Shown here piece after piece: positions 46,356-54,639 of a DNA stretch of 64,000 nucleotides. The position numbers were made by a program, and so were the translations under genes. The notes below the pieces were generated by a model. It did not search any database, had not been told where the DNA came from, and saw only the letters and a program-made list of their open reading frames with translations. Position 1 is the first letter of the stretch, and each line of letters begins with the position of its first letter. Location of the stretch: contig JAIXQH010000067.1 of NCBI GenBank assembly GCA_027484055.1, positions 109,581 to 173,580 of the forward strand. Reading direction: 5' to 3'. The stretch is from Verrucomicrobiaceae bacterium (GTDB lineage Bacteria > Verrucomicrobiota > Verrucomicrobiia > Verrucomicrobiales > Akkermansiaceae).

Positions 46356-46790
46356 TCAGGAAACGGGGATGGGATCATACGCCGCCGGGCCTCCGGGAAC
46401 GAGCGAGGCATCGATATTTCGGTCAAAGGTGGCGAAGCGGGCGCCATGTTTCACGGCGAGACCGAGAAGATAGAGATCGGTCTGGGCCTTCGAGGCGGGG
46501 AGCGTGGGAAACATCCGGGAATCGAGTAAGGAGATTTCATCCGGCCAGAACTGGTGGCCGGGTGCGGCGGTGATGCCGCGGAGGATGCGCCGGACATCCT
46601 CCGAAGAACCCGGGCAGCGGGGATGAGCGGGGGCGCTCAGGATGCGTAGAAAGGCGTTTTGCGTCAGAGGACAAGTGGCCCAACCCTCGACCGTTGCAGT
46701 GTTCTCGAAGAAGCGAAGGGCGGCCGCACGATGGGGGTGATCCGCATCTCCGAGAGCGATCAGCACATTGGCATCAAGAAGCCGGATCAT
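46356..46790 (-). CDS. vapC: VapC-type PIN-domain toxin
   Basis: A 144-residue PIN ribonuclease. Residues that fit the active site are Asp6 (RLLDANVL), Asp105 (AQTDLYLL) and Asp123 (ATFDRNI). At the usual second acidic position there is Asn45 (PLTQNAFLRI), a variant known in one PIN subgroup. It starts within the last codons of the antitoxin gene (4-base overlap). Expected to inhibit translation by RNA cleavage when the antitoxin is degraded. Confidence 0.9.
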   Translation of the reverse strand: MIRLLDANVLIALGDADHPHRAAALRFFENTATVEGWATCPLTQNAFLRILSAPAHPRCPGSSEDVRRILRGITAAPGHQFWPDEISLLDSRMFPTLPASKAQTDLYLLGLAVKHGARFATFDRNIDASLVPGGPAAYDPIPVS

Positions 46791-47080
46791 GATTTCCCTT
46801 CAAGCACGGAAAGGGTTTTTGCATCTTCCTCATCATATTGGTGATCGATGAAATATTGGTATTGCTCCGCCGTCATCGGATGCTGGGTTCTCTTCAGACT
46901 TAGGATACCGAACGGGCCGATTTCAAATTTCTCCGGATCGGGATTTCCCGTCTCCGAGGTAGGGCGAATTTCCCGGCGCAGTGCGTGCTCGACCATGGCC
47001 TTGAGGGTGGTGCGGCGTTTTGCCGCGATGCTTTTCGCCTCAATGAGCAAATCGTCGGGGATGTCGAGGGTCGTCTTCAT
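46787..47080 (-). CDS. vapB: VapB-type ribbon-helix-helix antitoxin
   Basis: A 97-residue antitoxin. The N-terminus MKTTLDIPDDLLIEAKSIAA with RRTTLKAMVEHALRRE is a classic ribbon-helix-helix DNA-binding domain. The C-terminal half (about 55-97), with many Gln, Tyr and acidic residues, would bind the PIN toxin. It precedes and overlaps vapC by 4 bases; the antitoxin is first, as usual. The upstream spacer holds no evident palindrome next to the start. Confidence 0.9.
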   Translation of the reverse strand: MKTTLDIPDDLLIEAKSIAAKRRTTLKAMVEHALRREIRPTSETGNPDPEKFEIGPFGILSLKRTQHPMTAEQYQYFIDHQYDEEDAKTLSVLEGKS

Positions 47081-47245
47081 GGCTGGGAGACGATATGGTT
47101 TTACGGGTGGAAGTCAAGCCGGGGGGTAGAGGCCAAGGGTCGTCTGCAAATGGCCGAGCAGTTCCCGATGATCTGTGGTTGTGATCCTGCCGCGCATGAC
47201 GGTTGGTGAGAAATGCCGCTTTAGCCTTACAAGGGAACCGGATTC

Positions 47246-47313
47246 TTGGACTGGGGTAGCCCCGTGCCAGCGGGCTGGCTACGGAAAGCGGCAGCGGGCT
47301 GCACGCAGTCCAA
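47246..47313. repeat. REP-like palindromic repeat, TTGGACTG type, copy 2
   Basis: TTGGACTG (47246-47253) and CAGTCCAA (47306-47313) bound a GC-rich hairpin with inner GGGGTAGCCCC and AAAGCGGCAGCGGGCTGC. It shares ends and core with the element at 36673-36780. It lies between vapB and the exonuclease gene. Confidence 0.65.
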
Positions 47314-47330
47314 GGTGCACGGCAGTCCTG

Positions 47331-48029
47331 CTAAATTGGCAGATATGCGCCGTGCCGGGGGACGCCGTTGAAGGATTTATCTAGGCCTAGGCGCTGCCAC
47401 ATCCCGGCGACGGCGCGGCCTAGGATTTCTACGTCGCCGCGCGCGTCGTGCCGCCGTACTCCTTGCGAATCAATGCGTAAACGGGAGACCAAGTGGTCGA
47501 GCGAGTGGCCGGTGCCACGGGTTTTGCCGAAGAGCATTTTGGAGATATGGATCGAGTCGATGCTGTGGACTTCCCGCATCGGCAGGCCATGGCGGCGGCA
47601 GGTGGCTGCTAGGAATTTGCTATCAAATCTTAATCCGTTATGGGCGATGAGGGTGGCATCTCCCGACCAAGCGGCGAAGTCGCAGAGCACTTCTTCCGGG
47701 CGTTTGGCATGCTGCACGTGACGATTTCCCACGCCGGTGTAGCTTTCGATGAAGGAGGAAATCGAGCGGCGGGGCTTGGCAAAACTCGCAAAGGTCTCAT
47801 CCGGACAGAGTGAGCCCGCCGTGAAGCGCATGGCGGCGATTTGGATGAATTCGTCGTATTCCGGATCCAAGCCGGTGGTCTCTAAGTCATAAACGACGAA
47901 GGACTCCCCCGCGTGTTGGCGATCCGTCCAGTAGAACGAATGCCGACACTCAGGGCAGGCGACGCGGCTCCCCATCGAAGATTTGGAGCCGCTAATGGGG
48001 AGTTTACAAGATGGGCAGGGGACTTTCAT
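47331..48029 (-). CDS. Zinc-ribbon DEDDh 3'-5' exonuclease
   Basis: A 232-residue protein. Residues 1-34 make a zinc ribbon (CPSC at 5-8 and CPEC at 25-28). The rest is a DnaQ/PolC-type exonuclease: exo I VVYDLETTGLDP (Asp48, Glu50), exo II TLIAHNGLRFDSKFL and exo III with the catalytic His in RRHDARGDVEI. The DEDD set of residues is complete. Fusion to a zinc ribbon is not the usual form of DnaQ. Its ATG overlaps the htpG stop (TGATG), so it is translationally coupled to htpG. Confidence 0.85.
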   Translation of the reverse strand: MKVPCPSCKLPISGSKSSMGSRVACPECRHSFYWTDRQHAGESFVVYDLETTGLDPEYDEFIQIAAMRFTAGSLCPDETFASFAKPRRSISSFIESYTGVGNRHVQHAKRPEEVLCDFAAWSGDATLIAHNGLRFDSKFLAATCRRHGLPMREVHSIDSIHISKMLFGKTRGTGHSLDHLVSRLRIDSQGVRRHDARGDVEILGRAVAGMWQRLGLDKSFNGVPRHGAYLPI

Positions 48030-49873
48030 CAGCCCATGGCTTTTTCCATCAATGTATTCATCCGGGAAACGGTGTCGCGTGCATCTTCGAGCAGGCCTGC
48101 GGCGATGAGTGAGTTGTCGAGCAACTGTAGCGCGACCAACTTGGCGAGATCTGGGTTGCTGTCCTTGGCTTCCGAGAGTTTACGAATGAGCGGGTGGCGT
48201 GGGTTGATTTCTAACTCGACCTTGATCTCGTCTTTGAAATTTTCATCCATCGCCTTCATCATCTGGCGCATTTGTGGGCTCATGCCATCGGTCGGGACGA
48301 GGGCGATGATCGGGCTGTCCACCAAGCGTTTGCCGCTGGCCACGGAGGTCACGCGGTCACCAAGCTCGGTTTTGAGGAACTCGCAGAGTGCGGTGGTCTG
48401 CTCTTCAGAAAGTGAATCACCCTCTGGCGCGTGGTCTTCCAATTCCACGCCGCCGTGGCGGATGGAGACGAGTTTCTTGCCACTGAACTCGCCGAGCGAC
48501 TCGACGACGTATTCGTCCACGGCATCGGTGAAGTAGACGACTTCCAGGCCGCGTGCTTTGAACGCTTCGATGTAGGGGCTGCTCTCGACTTGCTCACGAC
48601 TGACGCCGACGAGGTAGTAAATCGACTCTTGGGCCTCTTTCGCACGGGAGACGTAGTCGGTAAATCCGCAGAGCGCACCGGGCTCGGTGAGTGAGGACTC
48701 GAAGCGGAGAAGTTTTGCCAAGGACTCGCGGTTGGCGTAGTCGGTGGCGATGCCTTCTTTGAAAAAGCGGTCGAACTTCAGGTAGAAGGTCTTGTATTTC
48801 GCCGGGTCGGCGTCGGCCTCTTTTTCAAACATCTTGATGACACGCTTGCTGATGACGGCACCGATTTTTTTAACGAGGGCGCTGTCTTGCATCGTCTCGC
48901 GGGAGATGTTCAGCGGGATGTCCGCGCTATCGACCACGCCCTTCATGAAGCGCATCCAATCGGGGAGTAGGCCCTTGGGGTTTGGGTCGATGAGGACTTT
49001 CTTCGAGTAGAGCGAGATGCCGCCATCGACCTTGCCGAAGCCCATGCGCTCGGGGTTTTCGCTGGGGGCGAAGATGAGGGCGTTGATGGTGATCGGCGCG
49101 TCTGCGCTGAAGTGGAGGCGGTAGGCTGGCTCGTCGAAGGCCTTGCCGGCGAATTGATAGAAGGCTTTGTATTCGTCCTCGGAGATTTCAGATTTGTTTT
49201 TCAACCAAAGGGCTTCGACTTCGTTGATGCGCTTGCCGTTGAGGACGATGGGGAAGCCGACGAAATTGCTATAGGTCTCGATGAGGTGGCGCAGGCGAGT
49301 TTCCTCGGCGTATTCGCCAAGGTCTTCTTTCAAGTGCATGACGATTTTCACGCCGCGCTCTTGTTCGGGGGATTCTTCGATTTCGTAACCGGTTTTCCCG
49401 TCGCTGATCCAGACGAGGCCCTCGCCATCGCTTTTCCAGCTACGCGTGTGGACCTTCACTTGGTCCGCCACCATGAATGCAGAGTAGAAACCGACGCCAA
49501 ATTGGCCAATCATGTTCCCCGGCGTGCTGCCGCTGTCTTTCATGTTTTTCAGGAACGCCTTGGTCCCTGAGTGCGCGATGGTGCCTAGGTTTTTCACCAG
49601 CTCTTCGCGAGTCATGCCGATCCCGTGGTCGGAAATGGTCAGTGTTTTTGCCTCGGTATCGGTGGTGATGTGGATTTCAAACGGCAGAGTTGGCTGGTGG
49701 ATGTCCTTTTCCGTCGCCTCGATGTGGCGAAGTTTTTCCATGGAGTCCGAGGCATTGGAAATCAGCTCGCGGAGGAAAATTTCCTTATCGGTGTAGAGGG
49801 AGTGGACCACCAGATCGAGCAGCTGCTGGATCTCGGCTTGGAAGGAATGTTTTTCGACAGTTGTTTCGCTCAT
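48029..49873 (-). CDS. htpG: Chaperone protein HtpG (Hsp90)
   Basis: ATP-dependent Hsp90 chaperone of 614 residues. GHKL ATPase motifs: FLRELISNASDSMEKLR (about 34-50), ISDHGIGMTREELVKNLGTIA (about 78-98, split) and GQFGVGFYSAFMVAD; the middle domain has GVVDSADIPLNISRE. The exonuclease gene is coupled downstream. A long palindrome fills the upstream spacer, so the promoter must lie between it and the start at 49873 or be upstream of it. Confidence 0.98.
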   Translation of the reverse strand: MSETTVEKHSFQAEIQQLLDLVVHSLYTDKEIFLRELISNASDSMEKLRHIEATEKDIHQPTLPFEIHITTDTEAKTLTISDHGIGMTREELVKNLGTIAHSGTKAFLKNMKDSGSTPGNMIGQFGVGFYSAFMVADQVKVHTRSWKSDGEGLVWISDGKTGYEIEESPEQERGVKIVMHLKEDLGEYAEETRLRHLIETYSNFVGFPIVLNGKRINEVEALWLKNKSEISEDEYKAFYQFAGKAFDEPAYRLHFSADAPITINALIFAPSENPERMGFGKVDGGISLYSKKVLIDPNPKGLLPDWMRFMKGVVDSADIPLNISRETMQDSALVKKIGAVISKRVIKMFEKEADADPAKYKTFYLKFDRFFKEGIATDYANRESLAKLLRFESSLTEPGALCGFTDYVSRAKEAQESIYYLVGVSREQVESSPYIEAFKARGLEVVYFTDAVDEYVVESLGEFSGKKLVSIRHGGVELEDHAPEGDSLSEEQTTALCEFLKTELGDRVTSVASGKRLVDSPIIALVPTDGMSPQMRQMMKAMDENFKDEIKVELEINPRHPLIRKLSEAKDSNPDLAKLVALQLLDNSLIAAGLLEDARDTVSRMNTLMEKAMG

Positions 49874-50006
49874 AGGTAAAAGGGGTGGGTCGTTCGTGAG
49901 AACGAGCGGACCATAGCCAGCTTAGTGCGGCTGTCAAAATTTTCGCATACTCTCAGAGCTTGGGCGATCAAGCTAGAGAGAATCCGAGCCAATAAACAAA
50001 GAATCC

Positions 50007-50116
50007 AACCGCGAATGAACGCCAATGGACGCGAATTCAACAAGTTCCCACTTTGGTTTTCAGATGGATTGTCCAACCGCGTAGCGATTCGCGTCCATTC
50101 GTGTTCATTCGCGGTT
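50007..50116. repeat. Palindromic repeat, AACCGCGAATGAAC type
   Basis: Arms of 30 bases at 50007-50036 and 50087-50116 match in inverted form at 28 of 30 positions; the left arm begins AACCGCGAATGAACGCC and steps in about 10-base units. The right arm runs into six Ts (50115-50120), so it could also terminate transcription. The 50-base centre has no gene. A partial copy of the arm is near 58504. Confidence 0.75.
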
Positions 50117-50144
50117 TTTTATCCCTAGCGTGGTCGCCGTGCCC

Positions 50145-51338
50145 TTACAGCGAACGACTCAGTGCCTCTTGATGAAGGCGCTCGAAGTCCGCCTGCGGCA
50201 TCGGCGTGGGATCGGGATACTCGAAAATGTCCCCTTCGAAATTCCGCAAGGTCACGTGGCCAGAGCCGGTGTCGATGAGGTAATTCGGGTTGATCGGGAT
50301 TTTCCCGCCACCGCCAGGGCCGTCGATGACGAATTGGGGCACGGCGTAGCCCGTGGTGTGGCCGCGTAGACCTTCGATGACGGCGACCCCCTCTGCCACT
50401 GAGGTGCGCAGGTGGGACGAGCCGGTGATGAGGTCGCACTGATAGAGGTAATAGGGGCGGACCCGGCACATCAGCAGTTTGTGGACGAGCGCTTTTTGTA
50501 CCTCCACGTCGTCGTTCACGCCTCGCAGCAGTACGCTTTGGTTACCGAGTGGGATACCTGCATCCGCGAGGCGACCCAGCGCATCGCGCACTTCGGTGGT
50601 GAGTTCGCGCGGGTGATTGGTGTGGATGGAAATGAACAGCGGGTGGTGCTTTTTCAACATGGCACATAGCTCCGGGGTGATCCGTTGGGGCAGGAAAATC
50701 GGAATCCGCGAGCCGATCCGGACGAACTGAATGTGCGGGATGGCGCGCAGCCGAGTGAGAATTTTATCCAGCCTTTCATCGGAAAATAGCAGGGGATCTC
50801 CGCCAGAAAGTAGGACATCCCGCACTTCGGTGTGTTGTTCGAGGTATTTGAACGCCGGCTCCCACTGAGTTTCGAGGTGCTGCTCGCCCACGCCCGAGAC
50901 GACTCGCGAGCGGGTGCAGTAGCGGCAGTAAGAGGCGCAGCGGTCTGTCACCAGAAATAACACCCGATCCGGGTAGCGATGGACCAGCCCTGGCACCGGC
51001 ATGTGCGAGTCCTCACCGCAGGGGTCGGCGAGTTCTTCGGGGGCCGTCCAGCCTTCTTCAATCCGAGGAATCACCTGGCGGCGGATCGGGCAATCCGGGT
51101 CATCCCGGTCGATGAGGTTAAAAAAGTGCGGCGTGATCGACATCGCCAACTTCGTCCCTGCCAGCAGCACCCCAGCGCGTTCGACGTCGGTGAGATTGAG
51201 CTTTTGCTCCAGCTCCATCAGGGAATCCACACGATTTCGCAACTGCCAACGGTGGTCATCCCAGCGTTCCATGGATTCTCCAGACCAATACCCGGGGGCG
51301 TGAGAAATGAAGGCAGGATCGAGATCAGATGGGCGCAT
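50145..51338 (-). CDS. kamA: Lysine 2,3-aminomutase
   Basis: Radical-SAM, PLP-dependent enzyme that converts L-lysine to beta-lysine. At 397 residues it has the cluster motif CASYCRYC (Cys134, Cys138, Cys141), the lysine-binding aspartates in YLYQCDLITGSSHLRTSV and FVIDGPGGGGKIP, and the PLP lysine in GGGGKIP. These residues favour true lysine 2,3-aminomutase over the EF-P modifying EpmB type. The start at 51338 is preferred; an upstream GTG would add 34 codons of non-protein-like sequence. It lies downstream of pssA and the M28-like gene. Beta-lysine may serve as an osmolyte precursor. Confidence 0.88.
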   Translation of the reverse strand: MRPSDLDPAFISHAPGYWSGESMERWDDHRWQLRNRVDSLMELEQKLNLTDVERAGVLLAGTKLAMSITPHFFNLIDRDDPDCPIRRQVIPRIEEGWTAPEELADPCGEDSHMPVPGLVHRYPDRVLFLVTDRCASYCRYCTRSRVVSGVGEQHLETQWEPAFKYLEQHTEVRDVLLSGGDPLLFSDERLDKILTRLRAIPHIQFVRIGSRIPIFLPQRITPELCAMLKKHHPLFISIHTNHPRELTTEVRDALGRLADAGIPLGNQSVLLRGVNDDVEVQKALVHKLLMCRVRPYYLYQCDLITGSSHLRTSVAEGVAVIEGLRGHTTGYAVPQFVIDGPGGGGKIPINPNYLIDTGSGHVTLRNFEGDIFEYPDPTPMPQADFERLHQEALSRSL

Positions 51339-51443
51339 GAGCGAAAATGGGACAGTGGAAGCTCGTGGAGTGAGTGAATGAGCTAGGGCAGATTTTGGAG
51401 CGAATTGTGAAAATCGCAACCGAGAATCTTCGTTAGGCACTTC

Positions 51444-52355
51444 TTACTTGGCGGCGCAGCGACGAATGAGCTCCACCAAGCGACCGGCGGAAGCCGCTAC
51501 TGTCGGGGCAAATGGGATTCGGTCGTCCGCTTCGTTGACCTTCAGCATCGCCCGGGTCGCGACCCGAACGGCCGGCAGATTCATTTCAAAAAGCAGGCTC
51601 GCTAGATCCGCGTCATCCTCCAAGCAAACGACTTCTGCCCCATAGACCGCACCCAGCCCGGAGAAGAGCGAGAGGGGAAGCGCCGAGGTGTCTCGCGAGC
51701 TGAGCCAGAGCTTGTCTCCGGCACCCATGGCCTCCACACACAGAACCGCTTTCGCCGGGCCTTGGGCGCGGATCAGTTCGTAGCATTTCGCGGCCGTCTC
51801 CACGACGGGGCCTTCCGAATCGTTCACATGTGGCAGAAAAATGAAATGAATGGAGCCCTTCGGCTTGTCGCGCGCGAGTGCTTGCGCCGCAGCAAGGGTG
51901 GCGACTAGGCCACTCGCATTGGCCTCGCCGCCTTTTGAACCTGGGCGACTGTCGTAGGAAGTGATGACCCACAGCGGAGGTTCGCTGGCATTTTTCCCGG
52001 TGATGCTCGCCTGAAGTAGCGAGCACCCCGCTGGGCCTTGTGGTCGGCTGACGGCATAACCGGTATTGGACGGACCGAGCAGCCCCTCGATCATGGCAGC
52101 GGTGCGGGATAGATTGGCCTTGGCCACTTCAGAAGCACGGTTCCGCTCGCCGATGATTTCTACGATTTTCCGCAAATCATCCGCGAGCAGGGGCGTCGAT
52201 ACGGCCTGAGTGAAGCGCTCCTGCTCAGCACTGATTTCTTTTTTCTCGCGGTGAAAGTAATACCACAAGGCCGTGCCCCCAGAGCCGATTAACCAGAGGG
52301 GAAGGATGATTAAAAACGCTGTGATCCAGCCTGAGCGACGCGCGGGCTCATTCAT
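51444..52355 (-). CDS. M28-peptidase-fold membrane protein, probably inactive
   Basis: A 303-residue protein with an N-terminal membrane anchor (about residues 11-31). Its outer part follows the M28 aminopeptidase fold: ITSYDSRPGSKGGEANASGLV lies where active members have a HxDS...GAxDNxSG zinc motif, but the first His is Tyr-flanked Ser and the bridging Asp is not in place. HFIFLPHVNDSEGP stands where the catalytic Glu-Glu is expected. I infer loss of peptidase activity. It overlaps pssA by 4 bases, so the two are coupled. Confidence 0.7.
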   Translation of the reverse strand: MNEPARRSGWITAFLIILPLWLIGSGGTALWYYFHREKKEISAEQERFTQAVSTPLLADDLRKIVEIIGERNRASEVAKANLSRTAAMIEGLLGPSNTGYAVSRPQGPAGCSLLQASITGKNASEPPLWVITSYDSRPGSKGGEANASGLVATLAAAQALARDKPKGSIHFIFLPHVNDSEGPVVETAAKCYELIRAQGPAKAVLCVEAMGAGDKLWLSSRDTSALPLSLFSGLGAVYGAEVVCLEDDADLASLLFEMNLPAVRVATRAMLKVNEADDRIPFAPTVAASAGRLVELIRRCAAK

Positions 52356-53245
52356 GGTGCGTCCTTTTTATCGGCATTAGCCATGGTGATTAAGGGTGTT
52401 GCCGTTTCCTCGTCTTCGTCCACTTCGATTTCTTTTCTCAATCTCTGAGAAATCCACGGCCGGAAAAAACCATACACGAGGAAGATACTAAACAAGACCA
52501 CCGGCATCACATAACGGAACTGGATCGTGGCAAATACGAGCAGCAGGGCGGCTACGATCGCCCGCAAGGTGCCCCGGGTATTCCAACCCACTTTCTTGAA
52601 ACTTGGGTAGCGCACGTCGCTAATCATCAACCAGGACAGCCCCAACATGGCTCCAGCGAGGATGTATTTCCACAGGCCGAGTTGGTTGTCTTTCTTGTAG
52701 AAATCGATGAGTAAAAACGTCAGCGAGGCGATGAAGCCTGCCGCCATGGGGATCGGTAAGCCCCGGAAATCCTTGGATGCATCCGGTTTTTTTGGCAGTG
52801 CTGCGAGGCAATTGAACCTCGCCAGCCGCATCGCCCCACACACCAGATAAACCAGCGCGATCGCCCAGCCGACATTCCCCAGCGGGAAGAGCACGGCCCG
52901 CGAGAGTAGCATCGCCGGGGCCATGCCGAAGGAAATGATGTCTGCGAGGGAGTCAAATTGCTGACCAAATGGAGATTCCTGCCCGCCCAGTCGCGCCAGC
53001 CGCCCGTCCAGAAGATCGAACAAACAGGAGCCAAAAATCAGCAAAATCGCGTATTCGTAATAGTGCTTCGAGATTTCGTAATACTGTTTCACCGAGAGCG
53101 GGTCATCGTGAGACATTTTTTCCACCTCGATCTGGCCCTTGAAAATCATCAACACCGCGAAAAATCCGCAGGCGAGATTACAAGCCGTCATCAAATTCGG
53201 CAAAAAGTAGATCTTTGGTTCGTCAGGATCGCGTTCCCTCGGCAT
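52352..53245 (-). CDS. pssA: CDP-diacylglycerol-serine O-phosphatidyltransferase
   Basis: Makes phosphatidylserine, the precursor of phosphatidylethanolamine. A 297-residue membrane enzyme with about eight hydrophobic helices and the CDP-alcohol phosphotransferase motif D-x2-DG-x2-AR-x8-G-x3-D-x3-D (Asp77, Asp80, Gly81, Ala84, Arg85, Gly94, Asp98, Asp102). No decarboxylase gene (psd) is nearby. It is the first gene of pssA, M28-like, kamA on the minus strand and is divergent from the rhodanese-like gene. Confidence 0.94.
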   Translation of the reverse strand: MPRERDPDEPKIYFLPNLMTACNLACGFFAVLMIFKGQIEVEKMSHDDPLSVKQYYEISKHYYEYAILLIFGSCLFDLLDGRLARLGGQESPFGQQFDSLADIISFGMAPAMLLSRAVLFPLGNVGWAIALVYLVCGAMRLARFNCLAALPKKPDASKDFRGLPIPMAAGFIASLTFLLIDFYKKDNQLGLWKYILAGAMLGLSWLMISDVRYPSFKKVGWNTRGTLRAIVAALLLVFATIQFRYVMPVVLFSIFLVYGFFRPWISQRLRKEIEVDEDEETATPLITMANADKKDAP

Positions 53246-53334
53246 GGGCTGAGCTTATTCCACGACTGGCCCGCAGAAAACAGCGTAAAAATTCCTAGCC
53301 TGTTAATCGGCCCATAAGCCAGTAGCTTCATCGC

Positions 53335-53874
53335 ATGCAGCCGTCCGACCTCACGCCCACTTCGCCCATGGCGCAGATCCTCGAAGCCCTCCCCGGTGCC
53401 CGCCGTGCCATCTTCGCCCGCTACCACCTTGGGGGCTGCCAGAGCTGTGCTTTTTCAAATGAGGAAACGCTCGCCCAGCTTTGCGAACGTTCAGAACTCC
53501 CTGTGGACGAGGTGCTTGCCCATCTTCTTGAGAGCCACATTCACGACTCAGCCATGCTCATCGAGCCGAGTGCAGCTCACGCCAGACGGGACGAGTTCCG
53601 CTTCATCGACCTGCGAACCCGCGAAGAGTACGAGGCCGTCGTCTTCCCTGGGGCCGAGTTTTTCACCCAAGAACTCCAGCAAGCCCTCTTCGCCAGCGAC
53701 CCCACCACTCACCTTGTGCTGCTCGACCATCTCGGGAAAAACGTGCTCGACCAAGTCGCTTGGTTCCGTGGTCACGGCCTCCACCAAACCTACGGCCTGC
53801 GTGGTGGGCTGGATGCATGGAGCCTGGAAATCGACCCGAGCATCCAACGCTACCGGCTCGAAATGGACGGATGA
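53335..53874 (+). CDS. DUF1858/ScdA-like plus rhodanese-like protein lacking the catalytic Cys
   Basis: A 179-residue protein. Residues 10-70 resemble the DUF1858/ScdA N-terminal helical domain (ILEALPGARRAIFARYHLGG followed by CQSC). Residues 85-175 resemble a rhodanese domain (FRFIDLRTREEYEAVVFPGA and TYGLRGGLDAWS), but the active loop reads LDHLGKNVLDQ, with no cysteine, so sulfur transfer by the normal route is unlikely. A 4-base overlap couples it to the next gene. Confidence 0.8.
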   Translation: MQPSDLTPTSPMAQILEALPGARRAIFARYHLGGCQSCAFSNEETLAQLCERSELPVDEVLAHLLESHIHDSAMLIEPSAAHARRDEFRFIDLRTREEYEAVVFPGAEFFTQELQQALFASDPTTHLVLLDHLGKNVLDQVAWFRGHGLHQTYGLRGGLDAWSLEIDPSIQRYRLEMDG

Positions 53875-54410
53875 AAAACGCGCGCTGCCCCCATTTACCT
53901 GAAGTCGCCGTTGTGCACGACTTCACCCTGACCCGTCGCCACGGTTCGGAAAAGGGACTGGCTTTTTACCAAGATGCGCTGAGTTACGCCCAGTCCCAGT
54001 GGCGAGCGGGAAAGCCAGCCCAAGCCATCCTCCAGCTCAACAAGGCATGGATGGCCGACCTCGCGGACTCGTCTCCCGTTTTACCACCGCCTTACCGCGC
54101 CCTCCGCTGGATCATCGAGCAAGCCAGCAGTGGCCAGCACGGCTATCTTGGCAACCCGGTGCGCCATTTCCAGCATCTCGCCAGCCGCATGAGCGGCCCC
54201 CGCGCCGAGATTCGTGCTTGGCGAGCCTGGCTCTGCTTCCACCTCGCGGAGTCCATCCTACCGCGTGCCCACTTCCCAAGAGACGGTGAGCAACTCGCCC
54301 GTGAAGGACTCTGGATCCCAAGTCTCGACCGCGCGCTGGAGGAAATTGGGAAAAAGGGCTGGCTGGGTGAAGCCGCCGTGGCACGCGACTCATTTTCTAT
54401 CCGCGAATGA
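53871..54410 (+). CDS. Conserved hypothetical helical protein
   Basis: A 179-residue soluble protein, unrecognised. The start at 53871 gives an ATGA overlap with the rhodanese-like gene, which decides it. Tokens include EVAVVHDFTLTRRHGSEKGL, YAQSQWRAGKPAQAILQLNK and RAWRAWLCFHLAE; the helical pattern with PAQAILQLNKAW recalls a TPR-like pair. No signal peptide or membrane helix. It may act with the rhodanese-like protein. Confidence 0.75.
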   Translation: MKNARCPHLPEVAVVHDFTLTRRHGSEKGLAFYQDALSYAQSQWRAGKPAQAILQLNKAWMADLADSSPVLPPPYRALRWIIEQASSGQHGYLGNPVRHFQHLASRMSGPRAEIRAWRAWLCFHLAESILPRAHFPRDGEQLAREGLWIPSLDRALEEIGKKGWLGEAAVARDSFSIRE

Positions 54411-54429
54411 ACCCGAAAACAGAAATTTA

Positions 54430-54533
54430 ACCACGGATTACACAGATTACACGGATGATGAAGAGGTTGTGAAAATGATTCGAAAACCTATTTGGTGCAT
54501 TCAAAAATCCGTAAAATCCGTTTAATCCGTGGT
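54430..54533. repeat. Empty palindrome with GxxExxY-cassette arms
   Basis: Arms at 54430-54456 and 54507-54533 match in inverted form at about 23 of 27 positions, and the left arm (ACCACGGATTACACAGAT) is nearly that of the GxxExxY cassette at 3700-4163. The centre has only 50 bases and no gene. It looks like an empty form of that cassette. Confidence 0.7.
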
Positions 54534-54639
54534 CAAAATCCAAGTAATAACCCCCGCAACTTCAGAGTTCGGGATGAACGGGCTTGGCGGTTGGAAACCT
54601 CCGCCACGAGTTGCCTTGCTAGGCTGCAGAAGACTTCGA

